The notes: generated from the letters alone by a model not told the origin. DNA of 64,000 nt from an uncultured Marvinbryantia sp. (GCF_905201705.1 NZ_CAJKOX010000022.1:6869-70868); one strand, 5' to 3'; counted from the stretch's first letter, positions 1 through 9,272 are shown. A program made the numbers and translations.

Positions 1-1
1 C

Positions 2-661
2 GACGGCTTTATTTTCAGCAGTCCAGGCAGGATCGTGCACACATTTATTGGTATGGTAAGGGACGGAAGCATTTTCGAACATATCGGCGCAACGCTGATA
101 GAAACAATCGCAAGCTTCATACTCGTCGTTATTGCCGGACTTCTCTGCGCGATCCTTTTATGGTGCAGCGACAAGCTGTCGGAAATCCTGGAGCCCTACC
201 TGGTGGTACTGAACAGCCTTCCCAAATCAGCGCTGGCGCCGCTTCTGATCGTCTGGCTGGGAGCAAACCGCACTACGATCATCGTCGCCGGCATGTCCGT
301 AGCGATCTTCGGCACCATTTTAAACCTCTACACCGGTTTCCGCGAGGTCAGCCAGGACAAAATGAAACTGATCTATACGCTGGGCGGCAAACGCCGCCAT
401 GTACTCACGAAGGTAGTCCTGCCAAGTACCGTCCCCGCAACCATCAGTATCATGAAGGTAAATATCGGGCTTTGTCTCGTCGGCGTTGTAATCGGGGAAT
501 TTATCGGCGCAAGATGCGGTCTTGGTTACCTGATCATCTATGGAAGTCAGGTGTTCAAGCTCGACTGGGTTCTGATGAGCATTGTGATACTCTGCATCAT
601 CGCGATGACGCTGTACGCATTGATCAATGCAATTGAAAAGTGGTATCTGAAACGAATTTAA
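2..661 (+). CDS. ABC transporter permease (SsuC/TauC type), 5' truncated by window edge
   Basis: This is the membrane permease of a binding-protein-dependent importer of the nitrate/sulfonate/taurine/thiamine-precursor group. The frame is open to the left edge (it reads DGFIFSSPGRIVHTF before the first possible GTG at 35), and the family normally has about 40-60 more N-terminal residues, so the start is outside the window. The visible part has about five hydrophobic segments and the BPD_transp_1 EAA-like cytoplasmic loop (LGGKRRHVLTKVVLPSTVP), which contacts the ATPase. The typical ending GEFIGARCGLGYLI is present. Partner ATPase and binding-protein genes must lie to the left. The substrate cannot be told from the permease. 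A hairpin terminator follows directly. Family assignment is firm; substrate is unknown. Confidence 0.85.
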   Translation, partial: DGFIFSSPGRIVHTFIGMVRDGSIFEHIGATLIETIASFILVVIAGLLCAILLWCSDKLSEILEPYLVVLNSLPKSALAPLLIVWLGANRTTIIVAGMSVAIFGTILNLYTGFREVSQDKMKLIYTLGGKRRHVLTKVVLPSTVPATISIMKVNIGLCLVGVVIGEFIGARCGLGYLIIYGSQVFKLDWVLMSIVILCIIAMTLYALINAIEKWYLKRI

Positions 662-703
662 AAAGAGGCATATCAGATGGGCCCTCTCCATATCTGATAT
701 GCC
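660..703 (-). terminator. Convergent rho-independent terminator
   Basis: A perfect 12-bp inverted repeat (667-678 with 692-703, arms GGCATATCAGAT/ATCTGATATGCC) sits between the end of the permease gene and the end of the D-lactate dehydrogenase gene. Read on the minus strand the hairpin is followed by TCTTTTT, so it best fits as the terminator of the dehydrogenase. It could also stop the plus-strand permease transcript. Confidence 0.75.
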
Positions 704-718
704 GCAGCTTACATAGCC

Positions 719-1711
719 TTATTCTACTTCATTTCCGTTTTTCTTTCCCTGCATAAAACTGAGGGCATTTTCCATCGTTGTCTTGCTGATCGCCTGCAGC
801 GCCTCTCTCGCAAAGAAACCCTGATGGGATGTCACCATGACGTTCGGGAAGCTTAAAAGTCTTGCCACCGTGGAGTGCGCCAGGATAGCATCCGAGAGAT
901 CCTCGTAAACGCTGCCATTTTCCTCCTCATATACATCCAGACCAACCGCAAAGAATTTGTTTTCGCGGATACCCTTAATTAAATCATCCGTCTTGATCAG
1001 ACCGCCTCTGGAGGTGTTCACCAGAATGACGCCGTCCTTCATCTTCTCGATCGTGTTGATATTGATCAGATGATGCGTCTCCTCAGTCAGCGGGCAGTGC
1101 AGAGAAATCAGATCAGACTGCGCGAGCAGCGTGTCCAGATCCACGTACTCCGCAAAATCCAGGGACGGATTTTTGTAAACATCGTATGCAAGCACCTTCA
1201 TACCGAACCCATGGCAGATACGAGCCATCGCCGCGCCGATCTTCCCGGTGCCAATGATGCCCGCTGTTTTCTCGTACAGCGTGATGCCCATCAGTCCGCC
1301 CAGACTGAAATCATTCTCGCGCACACGCACATACGCCTTATGTGTGTGGCGGTTTGCCGTCAACGCCAGCGCCATTGCGTGCTCCGCGACCGCCTCCGGC
1401 GAGTAACCCGGCACGCGCATAACGGTAATATCCTTTTCCTTCGCTTTCGCAAGATCCACATTGTTGAAACCCGCACAGCGCATCAGGATCAGACGGACGC
1501 CGCACTGCGCCAGCGTCTCGATGGTCGGCGCGCTCAAGTCCATATTTACAAATGCACACACAGCGTCATAGCCCTGCGCCAGTCTCGCCGTGTCCGGAAT
1601 CAGCAGCGTATCCACATAATCAAGCTGGATCTGTTCGTATTCCTTCTCCTTCCAGGTCTCGTCAAAAAACTGCCTGTCGTAGCTTTTCGTTCCAAAAAAT
1701 AAAATTTTCAT
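719..1711 (-). CDS. ldhA: D-lactate dehydrogenase (D-isomer specific 2-hydroxyacid dehydrogenase)
   Basis: This cytoplasmic NADH-dependent enzyme reduces pyruvate to D-lactate, regenerating NAD in fermentation. The 330-residue length is normal for the LdhA branch. The Rossmann motif GTGKIG is at residues 154-159. The catalytic set of the family is present: Arg235 in VNTSRGG, Glu264 in DVYEEEN, and His296 in TSHQGFF. The ending, with the extended loop before the catalytic His (SVYEDLSDAILAHSTVARLL), is typical of fermentative D-LDH rather than phosphoglycerate dehydrogenase. The start ATG has AAGGAGG seven to eight bases upstream. It is monocistronic, with its own terminator. Another 2-hydroxyacid substrate cannot be excluded. 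Confidence 0.9.
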   Translation of the reverse strand: MKILFFGTKSYDRQFFDETWKEKEYEQIQLDYVDTLLIPDTARLAQGYDAVCAFVNMDLSAPTIETLAQCGVRLILMRCAGFNNVDLAKAKEKDITVMRVPGYSPEAVAEHAMALALTANRHTHKAYVRVRENDFSLGGLMGITLYEKTAGIIGTGKIGAAMARICHGFGMKVLAYDVYKNPSLDFAEYVDLDTLLAQSDLISLHCPLTEETHHLININTIEKMKDGVILVNTSRGGLIKTDDLIKGIRENKFFAVGLDVYEEENGSVYEDLSDAILAHSTVARLLSFPNVMVTSHQGFFAREALQAISKTTMENALSFMQGKKNGNEVE

Positions 1712-1858
1712 TGCATGTCCTCCTTATATTAAAATTATAAAATATATACAGCTTCTTTTATCCGGCAAAGCTCTCTCCTTTTCAGTATACCCGCCTACAG
1801 CCCAAATTATGCCGCGCCGCACGGCATAGCCCGGCGCCAAAGCTGCGCCGTTTTTTGT

Positions 1859-2737
1859 TCATCTCTCCTGTGCAAACACCCGCCGGATCTTCTCCTCGCC
1901 GGCCTGCAGCCGCGCATCCAGTTTGTACAGGCTAACCTCTGGGAGCACCTCACAGAACGTCTCATATTCGCGGACAACGCCCTTCCCATGCGGCACCATA
2001 TAAGCGCCCGCATCACTTCCGAGCGCCAGCGGCACGCCCATCGCCCAGGCATTTGCGAGATTTTCGCACTCCATGTCGTAGATCTGCGCAAGCACCTTAT
2101 CGTCATATCTGCCGCAGCCGATGAGATTGCGCGTCGTTACGATGGTCGGCACCCACACGCACCCGTTTTCTTTCATCGCAGACATACATTCCCGGTCGAT
2201 ATAATTTCCGTGTTCAATGCTGTCCGCCCCGGCTTCCACCGCCGCAAGCACGGCATCCGCCCCGTTCGCGTGTGCCATAACAGCGAAGCCCTCCTCATGG
2301 GCAATATGGATCATTTCCGAAATCCATTCCCTTTCCAGCGTCTCTTCGCTCAAAACCCCAAAGCCGCTATACTCCATGATCCCGGACACCATGATCTTCA
2401 CAAAGTCTCCGCGCTCGCGGCGCACCTCCTGCACAAGACTTTTGACCTCCTGCAGCGTCCGCGCACCTTTTCCGACGATCCCTCCGTAATGCCCTGCGCG
2501 GTGGATCGCAAATACCGGCGTGCGGTAAGTGATCCCGTATTCTTCTGCCAGTTCTCTTGCCCGCAGGGAAACGCCGAAATGATCGCCGCCGTCCCGGATA
2601 TAGGTAATCCCGCACGCGCGGTAATCCTCAAGATGCTCCCGCACGCGCGCGACATTTACACCGTTTTTATGATCGTTTACTGCCTGCCGGTAGTTGATCC
2701 CATCCATAAACAGATGAGCATGACACTCTCCAAACAT
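1859..2737 (-). CDS. Amidohydrolase family metal-dependent hydrolase
   Basis: The protein belongs to the amidohydrolase (imidazolonepropionase/hydantoinase-like) superfamily of TIM-barrel metalloenzymes. The metal ligands can be read in order: His6-x-His8 in CHAHLF, Lys114 in FVKIMVSG (carbamylated Lys position), His156 in MAHANG, His176 in SIEHGNYI and Asp242 in LGSDAGAY. At 292 residues it is about 100 shorter than most relatives because it starts almost at the HxH motif, so the usual N-terminal beta-sandwich half is missing. The start follows the trkH stop by six bases with GAGGA just before ATG, so it is probably the third gene of the trkA-trkH operon. The substrate is unknown. Confidence 0.75.
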   Translation of the reverse strand: MFGECHAHLFMDGINYRQAVNDHKNGVNVARVREHLEDYRACGITYIRDGGDHFGVSLRARELAEEYGITYRTPVFAIHRAGHYGGIVGKGARTLQEVKSLVQEVRRERGDFVKIMVSGIMEYSGFGVLSEETLEREWISEMIHIAHEEGFAVMAHANGADAVLAAVEAGADSIEHGNYIDRECMSAMKENGCVWVPTIVTTRNLIGCGRYDDKVLAQIYDMECENLANAWAMGVPLALGSDAGAYMVPHGKGVVREYETFCEVLPEVSLYKLDARLQAGEEKIRRVFAQER

Positions 2738-2743
2738 TCCTCG

Positions 2744-4216
2744 TCACGCTTCCTTATTCTTTCTGATTTTCCCCGGTCTGTGCTGCGTCCAGACAGAGGG
2801 CACAAAGAGCATCAGCATCGGGAACAGCTCCAGACGTCCCGCAAGCATATCGAGACAAAGCACCAGTTTGGAGACATCCGAAAACGAAGAAAAGTTTCCT
2901 GCCGGACCGACCACCTCAAGTCCGGGACCAATATTGTTTAAGGTAACGGCAACTGCCGTGAAATTCGTCACCAGATCCTTCTCATCCAGCGTGATGATCA
3001 GCAGCGAACCGATAAAGATCAGCACATACACCGCCAGATATACGTTCACGGAGCGCACCACCTCGTGCTCGATCGGGCGTCCGTCCATCCGCACCTTGTG
3101 CACGCTGCGCGGATGCAGCAGCATCCGGATTTCCTTTCCGATGCCCTTTACCATGATAACAACACGCGAGACCTTGATCCCACCGCCGGTGCTGCCCGCA
3201 CAGGCGCCGATAAACACCAGGATCATCAGAATCGTCTTCGACAGCGGAGGCCACGTATTGAAATCCCGCGTGGAAAATCCGGTTGTCGTGATAATGGAAC
3301 CGACCTGGAACGCCGCATGGTGGAATGCCTGGAACAAATTCGGAAACATCGGCAGGATATTAAAGGTGATCACCAGCACGGAAATCGCGATAATTGCAAA
3401 ATAGGTCCGTACCTCCTCCGATCTGAACGCCTGTCTCGGTTTTTTCTTCACGACCAGAAACCAGGTGTTGAAATTCACGCCGAACAGGATCATGAACACC
3501 GTGATCACGCCCTGCTGATACGTCGTATAATCGGCGATTCCGCTATTTTTCACCGCGAAACCGCCGGTTCCCGCCGTGCCCATCGTGAGCGTGACAGCGT
3601 CAAACAGCGGCATTCGGCCGATCAGAAGAAAAATTATCTGGATCACCGTCATGCCCATATAGATACCGTAAAGAAAAAGCGCCGTGTCGCGCAGCCGCGG
3701 CACAAATTTGCTGACGGAAGGACCGGGACTCTCCGCCTTCATCAGATTCATAAACGCGCCGCCCTTGGACGGCACGATCGCCAGAATGAACACCAGCACG
3801 CCCATACCGCCTACCCAGTGCGTAAAGCTGCGCCAGAAAAGACCGGCGTGCGACATCGCCTCCACGTCCGTCAAAATGCTGGAGCCAGTGGTAGTAAAGC
3901 CGGAGATCGTCTCGAACAGCGCATCCACATAGTGCGGAATCTCCCCGGAAATCCAAAAAGGCAGCGCCCCGAGGATACTCAGAAGAATCCAGCTTAACGC
4001 GACAGTGACAAGCCCTTCCTTTGTATACATCCGCGCCTGCGGCGTCCTGTGGGTAAATCCAAGTCCGATCAGCGAACACAGCACGGCAACGGCAACATAT
4101 GCCGCCCCCACCATATATTCCTGGTAGATCAGGGAGACCAGAAACGGAAGCATCAGAAAAGCCGCCTCAAAATAACACACATATCCCAGCACATAACATA
4201 TAATCCCGTAATTCAT
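2744..4216 (-). CDS. trkH: Trk/Ktr-type potassium channel subunit TrkH
   Basis: This 490-residue integral membrane protein forms the K+ translocation path of the Trk uptake system. The four selectivity-filter repeats of the superfamily are visible: GFTTTGSSILTDVEA, TMGTAGTGGFAVKN, STTGF-like TTTGFSTRDF, and LNNIGPGLEVVG. Each is followed by a pore helix and a membrane helix. The start is one base after the trkA stop, so translation is coupled. It works with the cytoplasmic RCK protein encoded immediately upstream. Length and all motifs are normal, so it appears functional. Confidence 0.93.
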   Translation of the reverse strand: MNYGIICYVLGYVCYFEAAFLMLPFLVSLIYQEYMVGAAYVAVAVLCSLIGLGFTHRTPQARMYTKEGLVTVALSWILLSILGALPFWISGEIPHYVDALFETISGFTTTGSSILTDVEAMSHAGLFWRSFTHWVGGMGVLVFILAIVPSKGGAFMNLMKAESPGPSVSKFVPRLRDTALFLYGIYMGMTVIQIIFLLIGRMPLFDAVTLTMGTAGTGGFAVKNSGIADYTTYQQGVITVFMILFGVNFNTWFLVVKKKPRQAFRSEEVRTYFAIIAISVLVITFNILPMFPNLFQAFHHAAFQVGSIITTTGFSTRDFNTWPPLSKTILMILVFIGACAGSTGGGIKVSRVVIMVKGIGKEIRMLLHPRSVHKVRMDGRPIEHEVVRSVNVYLAVYVLIFIGSLLIITLDEKDLVTNFTAVAVTLNNIGPGLEVVGPAGNFSSFSDVSKLVLCLDMLAGRLELFPMLMLFVPSVWTQHRPGKIRKNKEA

Positions 4217-4217
4217 C

Positions 4218-5591
4218 TTACTGTCCTGCCCTGCTCTTTCCGAGTATATCCCTGATATCCTTCAGTCCGGTCCGCGATGTCACCACTACCACGCTGTCTC
4301 CCACCTTCATGCAGTCATTTCCGCGAGGAAGAATTATATGACTGCCGCGCTGTATGCAGGCGATCAGAATATCGTTTTTCAGATTCAGGTCAATAAGCGG
4401 GATATTTACCACCGGAGCATTTTCGCGGATGACAAACTCCAGCGCCTCCGCCTTTCCGCCAGCGATCCGGTGCATTGTTTCTACGTTACTGCCGATAGAG
4501 TTCCCAAACGCGCGCACATAGCGGATAATATACTCCGCCGTGATATCCTTCGGATAGATCACCGTGTCCAGGTCAAGGTTATCCACCACCTCGTCGAAAG
4601 CAATCCTGTTTATCTTGGTGATCGTCTTGATATCGGACTGTGTCTTTGCATAGAGAGACAGAAAAATATTTTCCTCATCCATGCCTGTAAGCGCGGCAAA
4701 GGAGTCGGCCCGATCAATCCCTTCTTCCATCAGAAGAGCCTTATCCGTGCCGTCTCCATGAATGATCGTCGCTCCCGGCAGCTTCTGGCTGAGCATCTCG
4801 CAGCAGTCTGCGTCCTTCTCAATGATCTTTACGTCAATGCCGTTTGCGAGCAGCATGTGCGAAAGATAGAAGCTTACCTTCCCGCCGCCAACGATTATGA
4901 TATTGTCGACCGGCTTGGAGCCGATGCCGATGCGCTGGAAAAATTCCGCCGTCTTCTGCTGCGCTCCGGCAATATAAACATTATCGCGCTCCTGCAGCAC
5001 AAAGGTGCCGTTCGGAATGGTAATCTCGCCGCCGCGCTCTACCACGCAGACCAGGATATCGCTCTTTAATTTCGGTCCGATCTCCTGGATTTCCATATTG
5101 CAGAGCGGGGAACCCGGTTTGATACGGAATTTTAAGACCTCCACCTTGCCCTTGGCGAACACTTCCACGCTGATTGCTGTCGGCAGGCGCAGCACACGCG
5201 CCGCCTCCCCCGCCGCCGTCAGCTCCGGATTGATGACCATGGCAAGCCCAAGCTCTTTTTTTAAAAATTCTGTTTCCTTGCTGTACTCCGGGTTGCGCAC
5301 ACGGGCGATCGTCTGACAGCCGCCCGCCTTTTTCGCGATCAGGCAGCACATCAGATTCAGCTCATCCGAGCCTGTGACCGCGATCAGAAGATCCGCCTTC
5401 TTCACGCCCGCCTCCATCAGCATATCGAAACTGATGCCGCTGCCGATATAACCCATGATGTCAAATTCGTTGACAAGCTGCTCTACACGGTGTCCGTTGA
5501 TATCCAGAACCGTAACGTCGTTGTCCTCCCTGCTAAGCTGTTCTGCAAGCGTGGAACCGACCTTTCCGCAGCCCACAATAATTATCTGCAT
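4218..5591 (-). CDS. trkA: Trk system potassium uptake regulatory protein TrkA
   Basis: TrkA is the peripheral NAD(H)/nucleotide-binding gate of the Trk channel. It has two tandem RCK modules. The first starts MQIIIVGCGKVGSTLAEQL with a classical GxGxxG dinucleotide fold, followed by an acidic end of beta2 (VTVLDING). The second starts near residue 229 with IIIVGGGKVSFYLSHML. Each Rossmann half is followed by a TrkA_C domain (for example LKNDILIACIQRGSHIILPRGND at the end, with DSVVVV). Length 457 is typical. It is the first gene of the trkA-trkH-amidohydrolase operon. About 100 bp of AT-rich DNA separates it from the gene upstream; no c-di-AMP riboswitch was recognised there. Confidence 0.93.
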   Translation of the reverse strand: MQIIIVGCGKVGSTLAEQLSREDNDVTVLDINGHRVEQLVNEFDIMGYIGSGISFDMLMEAGVKKADLLIAVTGSDELNLMCCLIAKKAGGCQTIARVRNPEYSKETEFLKKELGLAMVINPELTAAGEAARVLRLPTAISVEVFAKGKVEVLKFRIKPGSPLCNMEIQEIGPKLKSDILVCVVERGGEITIPNGTFVLQERDNVYIAGAQQKTAEFFQRIGIGSKPVDNIIIVGGGKVSFYLSHMLLANGIDVKIIEKDADCCEMLSQKLPGATIIHGDGTDKALLMEEGIDRADSFAALTGMDEENIFLSLYAKTQSDIKTITKINRIAFDEVVDNLDLDTVIYPKDITAEYIIRYVRAFGNSIGSNVETMHRIAGGKAEALEFVIRENAPVVNIPLIDLNLKNDILIACIQRGSHIILPRGNDCMKVGDSVVVVTSRTGLKDIRDILGKSRAGQ

Positions 5592-5688
5592 ATATCCTCC
5601 GTATGAATGTTTTCTTATGTCATAAATGTAACTGCTTTCATACCTATTTTACGATATACGCCTAAAATGTCAATCCTTTTGTTTACAG

Positions 5689-6351
5689 CTAATACTTTGA
5701 TTTTTCATGCAGCCAGGTGATCACCGCACAGAGGAGGGTAAACAGCACGCCCGCCGCGAGGATTCCCAGCGAAAGCACCGTCATATTCCGGGCGATCCAC
5801 TGAAGCATTCCGCCAAGACCGCCCTCCGCCACGCCTGCATCCATCAGCGCATTTGCTCCGAAAAACAGCACAAACGCCGGCACCATACGTACAATACTCA
5901 AAATCTGCGCATTCCTGATCGTCACAAAATACAGCACCAGAAATTCTACCGACATCACGATCAGCGCAGCGCCGAGGAAAGCGGCTGTAAAAACCCAGAT
6001 GCCCTTCATGGAAATCTCCCCTCTGACCATCATGCGGAAAAACTCAGCCGCAATTCCCAGCAGCGCGGAAACAACCATCACGATCACCCCAAACAGATAG
6101 CGCCCGAATACCCGGTTTGCAACAGAAGCCGGAAGCATGTTGGTAAACACCTCCGATATATTGGACATGGCAAAAAAAGGATTAGACACAATGATCAACC
6201 CGCCGAAAACCAGGTACAGGATTCCCCAGCATGCAGGTGCATTATCCATTGCGAGTGTGGTTACCAGGCAAATCAGCAAAAAAAATGGCAGAATTTTAAA
6301 GATACTCTTTGATTTCAGTATATCCAGCTTAATGCACTTGAATGTTTTCAT
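5689..6351 (-). CDS. ABC-2 type transporter membrane protein of the GntR-controlled operon
   Basis: This is a hydrophobic protein of about 220 residues with six predicted membrane segments (for example ILPFFLLICLVTTLAM, WGILYLVFGGLIIVS, VMVVSALLGIAAEFF). There is no further motif; the family is the poorly conserved permease of YtrB/BcrA-type ABC systems. The start MKTFKCIKLDI is chosen because GGAGGG lies seven bases upstream and because ATG overlaps the stop of the ATPase gene (ATGA). A longer reading with 23 extra residues lacks such a site. It probably pairs with the upstream ATPase as an exporter or stress-response transporter. The substrate is unknown. Confidence 0.75.
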   Translation of the reverse strand: MKTFKCIKLDILKSKSIFKILPFFLLICLVTTLAMDNAPACWGILYLVFGGLIIVSNPFFAMSNISEVFTNMLPASVANRVFGRYLFGVIVMVVSALLGIAAEFFRMMVRGEISMKGIWVFTAAFLGAALIVMSVEFLVLYFVTIRNAQILSIVRMVPAFVLFFGANALMDAGVAEGGLGGMLQWIARNMTVLSLGILAAGVLFTLLCAVITWLHEKSKY

Positions 6352-7208
6352 AATCTTCCCTCCAAATTCTGAATCATATGCACAACGATCTGATCGATCA
6401 GCGGCTTTTCCAGAAGGCAATCCTGCGGCAGGTACGCCGCGTCGTCGCTGCGGACGATCGCCTCAAAGCCCACGCCGCTTTCCTTAATTCCCACCAGATA
6501 TTTACGCGAGCGCGCATCCAGATCGTCCAGTCCGCCTTTCACCAGCATCCAGCTCTCCTGCAGATCCTCCTTCGTCTCGCAGAAAATTTTCTTTCCATTG
6601 TTAATGAAGAAAATATAATCCGCGATCTGTTCCAGGTCGCTTAAAATGTGCGTGGAGAACAGCACGCTGTGTTCGCCGTCGCTGATATACTCCTGCAGAA
6701 TTCCCAGAATCTCCTGGCGCACCACCGGATCAAGCCCGTTCGTCGCCTCATCGAGGATCAGCACCCTTGTATCGCGTGCAAGAGCGACGGCAAACATCAG
6801 CTTTACACGCATTCCGCGTGAAAATTCCTTAATTTTCTTTTTCTCCGGCAGCTTCCACTTTTCCATGTAAGCGTTAAATTCCTGCTCCCGGAAGGTCGGA
6901 TAAAAGTCACGGCAGATAGATCGGATATCTCTGACCGTGAAATCCGGCAGAAACCCGTCGGTATCCCCCACAAAGCCGATCGCCTCCTTGTACGCAACCG
7001 GCTGCTCCTCATAGCGCAGACCGTCGATCACGCACTCCCCGCCGTCCGCCTTAATGAGATGAGAGATCAGACTCAGCGTAGTTGTCTTGCCCGAACCGTT
7101 CTGACCGACGTATCCCATGATGTAACCCTTCGGGATGGTGAAGCTGATATCGGAAAGCGTAAAATCCTTATATTCCTTATGAAGTCCTTTTACCTCCAAT
7201 GCATTCAT
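6348..7208 (-). CDS. ABC transporter ATP-binding protein (YtrB/BcrA-like)
   Basis: This is the ATPase of a two-component ABC exporter. Visible motifs are Walker A GQNGSGKTT, a degenerate signature EFSRGMRVKL, Walker B VLILDEATNGLD and the H-loop FSTHILSD. A C-terminal extension of about 80 residues is typical for this group. The start MNALEVKGLHKEY fits the family and has AAAGGAAG upstream; an eleven-residue longer start is less likely. The gene lies between gntR (81 bp upstream) and the permease (four-base overlap), forming a gntR-ATPase-permease operon. Such YtrA-type operons are often induced by cell-wall antibiotics, but that is family knowledge and not visible here. Confidence 0.85.
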   Translation of the reverse strand: MNALEVKGLHKEYKDFTLSDISFTIPKGYIMGYVGQNGSGKTTTLSLISHLIKADGGECVIDGLRYEEQPVAYKEAIGFVGDTDGFLPDFTVRDIRSICRDFYPTFREQEFNAYMEKWKLPEKKKIKEFSRGMRVKLMFAVALARDTRVLILDEATNGLDPVVRQEILGILQEYISDGEHSVLFSTHILSDLEQIADYIFFINNGKKIFCETKEDLQESWMLVKGGLDDLDARSRKYLVGIKESGVGFEAIVRSDDAAYLPQDCLLEKPLIDQIVVHMIQNLEGRL

Positions 7209-7288
7209 AGCTCTGTCTTCCTTTCTTTTTCGTCGGGACACATGGTTGAATTATCCCGCACAAAATAACTCCGATATAGATCGCATGC

Positions 7289-7669
7289 TCAGCGCCTGTG
7301 CTGTCTCTGCAGAACCTGCAGTGCCTCCACAAGCTCCGCATCCGTCATATCTAATCTTTGCGAAGCGTCGATCGCTGCCTCCAGGTGCTCCTCCATCTGG
7401 CGGCGGCACTGCTCGCGGATAATCTTATTATCGCGCTTAAGGACAATGCTCCCTTTTCCCTGCACCGAGGCGATGTAGCCCTCGCTCTCCAGCTCCCGAT
7501 AGGCGCGCGTCGTGGTGATCACGCTGATCCCCAGGTCTTTCGCAAGCTGACGGATCGACGGGAGCACGGTTCCCTCCGCGATCTGACCGTTTGAGATCTG
7601 TTCCTTCATCTGCTCCCGTATCTGCGCATATATCGGAAGTTCAGACTGATTTGAAAGAATTACTTTCAT
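7289..7669 (-). CDS. GntR-family transcriptional regulator, YtrA subfamily
   Basis: This is a short (126-residue) repressor made of an N-terminal winged helix and a small C-terminal helical dimerisation segment, the hallmark of the YtrA branch. The GntR signature is clear: LPIYAQIREQMKEQI, VLPSIRQLAKDLGISVITTTRAYRELESEGYI and QGKGSIVL. It is the first gene of the ABC operon and almost certainly autoregulates through the double palindrome at 7738-7787, about 70 bp upstream of its start. The start ATG is preceded by a GGAG-containing site (AGAGGAGCCACAG). Confidence 0.88.
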   Translation of the reverse strand: MKVILSNQSELPIYAQIREQMKEQISNGQIAEGTVLPSIRQLAKDLGISVITTTRAYRELESEGYIASVQGKGSIVLKRDNKIIREQCRRQMEEHLEAAIDASQRLDMTDAELVEALQVLQRQHRR

Positions 7670-7737
7670 CTGTGGCTCCTCTCTGTAAAGGTATTCTCCA
7701 CCCGGGTGTGCACCTCCCGGACATCATCAATACAGCA

Positions 7738-7787
7738 CAAAGAGTATATACTGTATATATATCATTATATACAGTATATACTCTTTG
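7738..7787. promoter_or_regulatory. Double palindromic operator for the YtrA-type regulator
   Basis: A perfect 22-bp inverted repeat (7738-7759 and 7766-7787, six-base centre TATCAT) lies between the divergent gntR operon and the MATE gene. Each arm contains its own palindrome, TATATACTGTATATA on the left and TATATACAGTATATA on the right, so this reads as two adjacent copies of one dyad operator. Position and symmetry fit binding by the GntR/YtrA dimer. It could control both divergent transcripts. Confidence 0.75.
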
Positions 7788-7900
7788 TCAAGCAGAAATT
7801 TTAACCTCTATGCATATTTCAAGAAATCTGTTATAATCGAGCAGAATAGATAAGCTCTGGCATCGTAAAAATGTTTTAACATATATCAGAAAGGTGTATT

Positions 7901-9265
7901 ATGAATAAGAAGCAATCCCTTGATCTAACCTCCGGACCGATTTTTAAGACGCTCGCTTCCCTTGCTATGCCGATCATGGCATCCTCGTTTCTCGCCACTG
8001 CCTACAACATCACCGATATGGCATGGATCGGTATGCTCGGCTCAAAGGCTGTTGCCGGCGTCGGCGTGGGCGGCATGTTTGTCTGGCTCTCCCAGGGGCT
8101 CGTCCTTTTTCCGCGCATGGGCGGACAGGTCAATATGGCGCAGTGCTGCGGAAGCAGGCGTCTCTCTGAGGCGCGCAGCTATGCGGCTGCCGCTCTGCAG
8201 CTCACGATACTCTTCGGCATACTCTTTGGCGGCGTCTGCCTGCTTTTTCCTGAACCGCTCCTGTCCTTCTTTCAGATGGATGACGCCGAAACCTATCACG
8301 CCGCAGAAATTTATATGAAGATCACCTGCGGTCTGATCATTTTCAGCTACTTAACGCAGACGCTCACCGGACTTTACACGGCGCAGGGCGATTCGAAAAC
8401 GCCCTTTAAAGCAAACCTCATCGGACTGATTGCAAACATGGTTCTCGATCCGCTTTTGATCTTAGGTTATGGCCCCTTTCCACGGCTGGAAGCTGCCGGC
8501 GCCGCCATTGCCACCGTCACCGCGCAGGTGATCGTGCTCGCGGTTCTCGTAACAGAGCTCCTGCGCGCTGCCCCGGAGCATAATCTTTTAAAAACGGTGC
8601 GCCTGCTTCGGCCGGTTCCCGGAAATTATTATCGCAGCATCAGCCGGATCGGGATTCCCTCCGCCCTGCAGTCCTCACTTTACTGTATGATCTCCATGGT
8701 GCTGACGCGCATGGTATCCGCCTTCGGTCCCGGTGCGATCGCCACGCAGCGTGTGGGCGGGCAGATCGAATCCCTCTCCTGGAACACGGCGGACGGCTTC
8801 GGCGCCGCACTGAACGCCTTTGTCGCACAGAACTACGGCGCAAAAAAGACGCAGCGTATCCGCGAGAGCTACCGCATCTCCGTGCGGGTACTCGTCGTCT
8901 GGGGGCTTCTTATCACTGCAGCCTTCCTTTTGCTGCCGCGCTCCATCTCACATCTGTTCTTTTACGAGCCAGAGGTGGTCGAGATCTCAGCAAACTATCT
9001 GACCATCATCGGATACAGCGAGGTCTTTATGAGCGTGGAGCTTATGACGGTCGGCGCGCTCTCCGGGCTTGGCAGAACCACGCTCTGCAGCGTGATTAGC
9101 ATCCTTTTCACCGGCGCGCGCATCCCGCTGGCCCTGATGCTCTCGCGCACCAGCCTCGGACTTTCCGGTATCTGGTGGGCGCTGACACTCACCTCGGTGG
9201 CGAAGGGGATTATCTTTTATTTTACTTTTCAATATGTGCAGAGAGGAATCGAGAAGCGGCTATGA
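7901..9265 (+). CDS. MATE family multidrug/cation efflux transporter
   Basis: This is a 454-residue membrane protein with twelve hydrophobic segments in two homologous halves (MatE domains at about 16-175 and 240-400). Family features include LASLAMPIMASSFLATAYNITD near the N-terminus, the MGxQVN-like segment GGQVNMAQCCGS, and IATQRVGGQIESLSWNTADG in the second half. It should export drugs or metabolites using Na+ or H+. The start ATG has AGAAAGGTG eight to nine bases upstream. It is divergent from the gntR operon and shares the intergenic region carrying the operator at 7738-7787, so co-regulation is plausible. Substrate is unknown. Confidence 0.9.
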   Translation: MNKKQSLDLTSGPIFKTLASLAMPIMASSFLATAYNITDMAWIGMLGSKAVAGVGVGGMFVWLSQGLVLFPRMGGQVNMAQCCGSRRLSEARSYAAAALQLTILFGILFGGVCLLFPEPLLSFFQMDDAETYHAAEIYMKITCGLIIFSYLTQTLTGLYTAQGDSKTPFKANLIGLIANMVLDPLLILGYGPFPRLEAAGAAIATVTAQVIVLAVLVTELLRAAPEHNLLKTVRLLRPVPGNYYRSISRIGIPSALQSSLYCMISMVLTRMVSAFGPGAIATQRVGGQIESLSWNTADGFGAALNAFVAQNYGAKKTQRIRESYRISVRVLVVWGLLITAAFLLLPRSISHLFFYEPEVVEISANYLTIIGYSEVFMSVELMTVGALSGLGRTTLCSVISILFTGARIPLALMLSRTSLGLSGIWWALTLTSVAKGIIFYFTFQYVQRGIEKRL

Positions 9266-9272
9266 AAGGCAT

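Noticed and set aside
3065..3997. 310-codon plus-strand frame opposite trkH
   Set aside because: It is the mirror of a well-supported transporter gene, with His/Arg-rich composition and no recognisable motif.
5592..5688. c-di-AMP (ydaO-type) riboswitch before trkA
   Set aside because: The spacer is under 100 bp, AT-rich, and shows none of the paired elements of that riboswitch.
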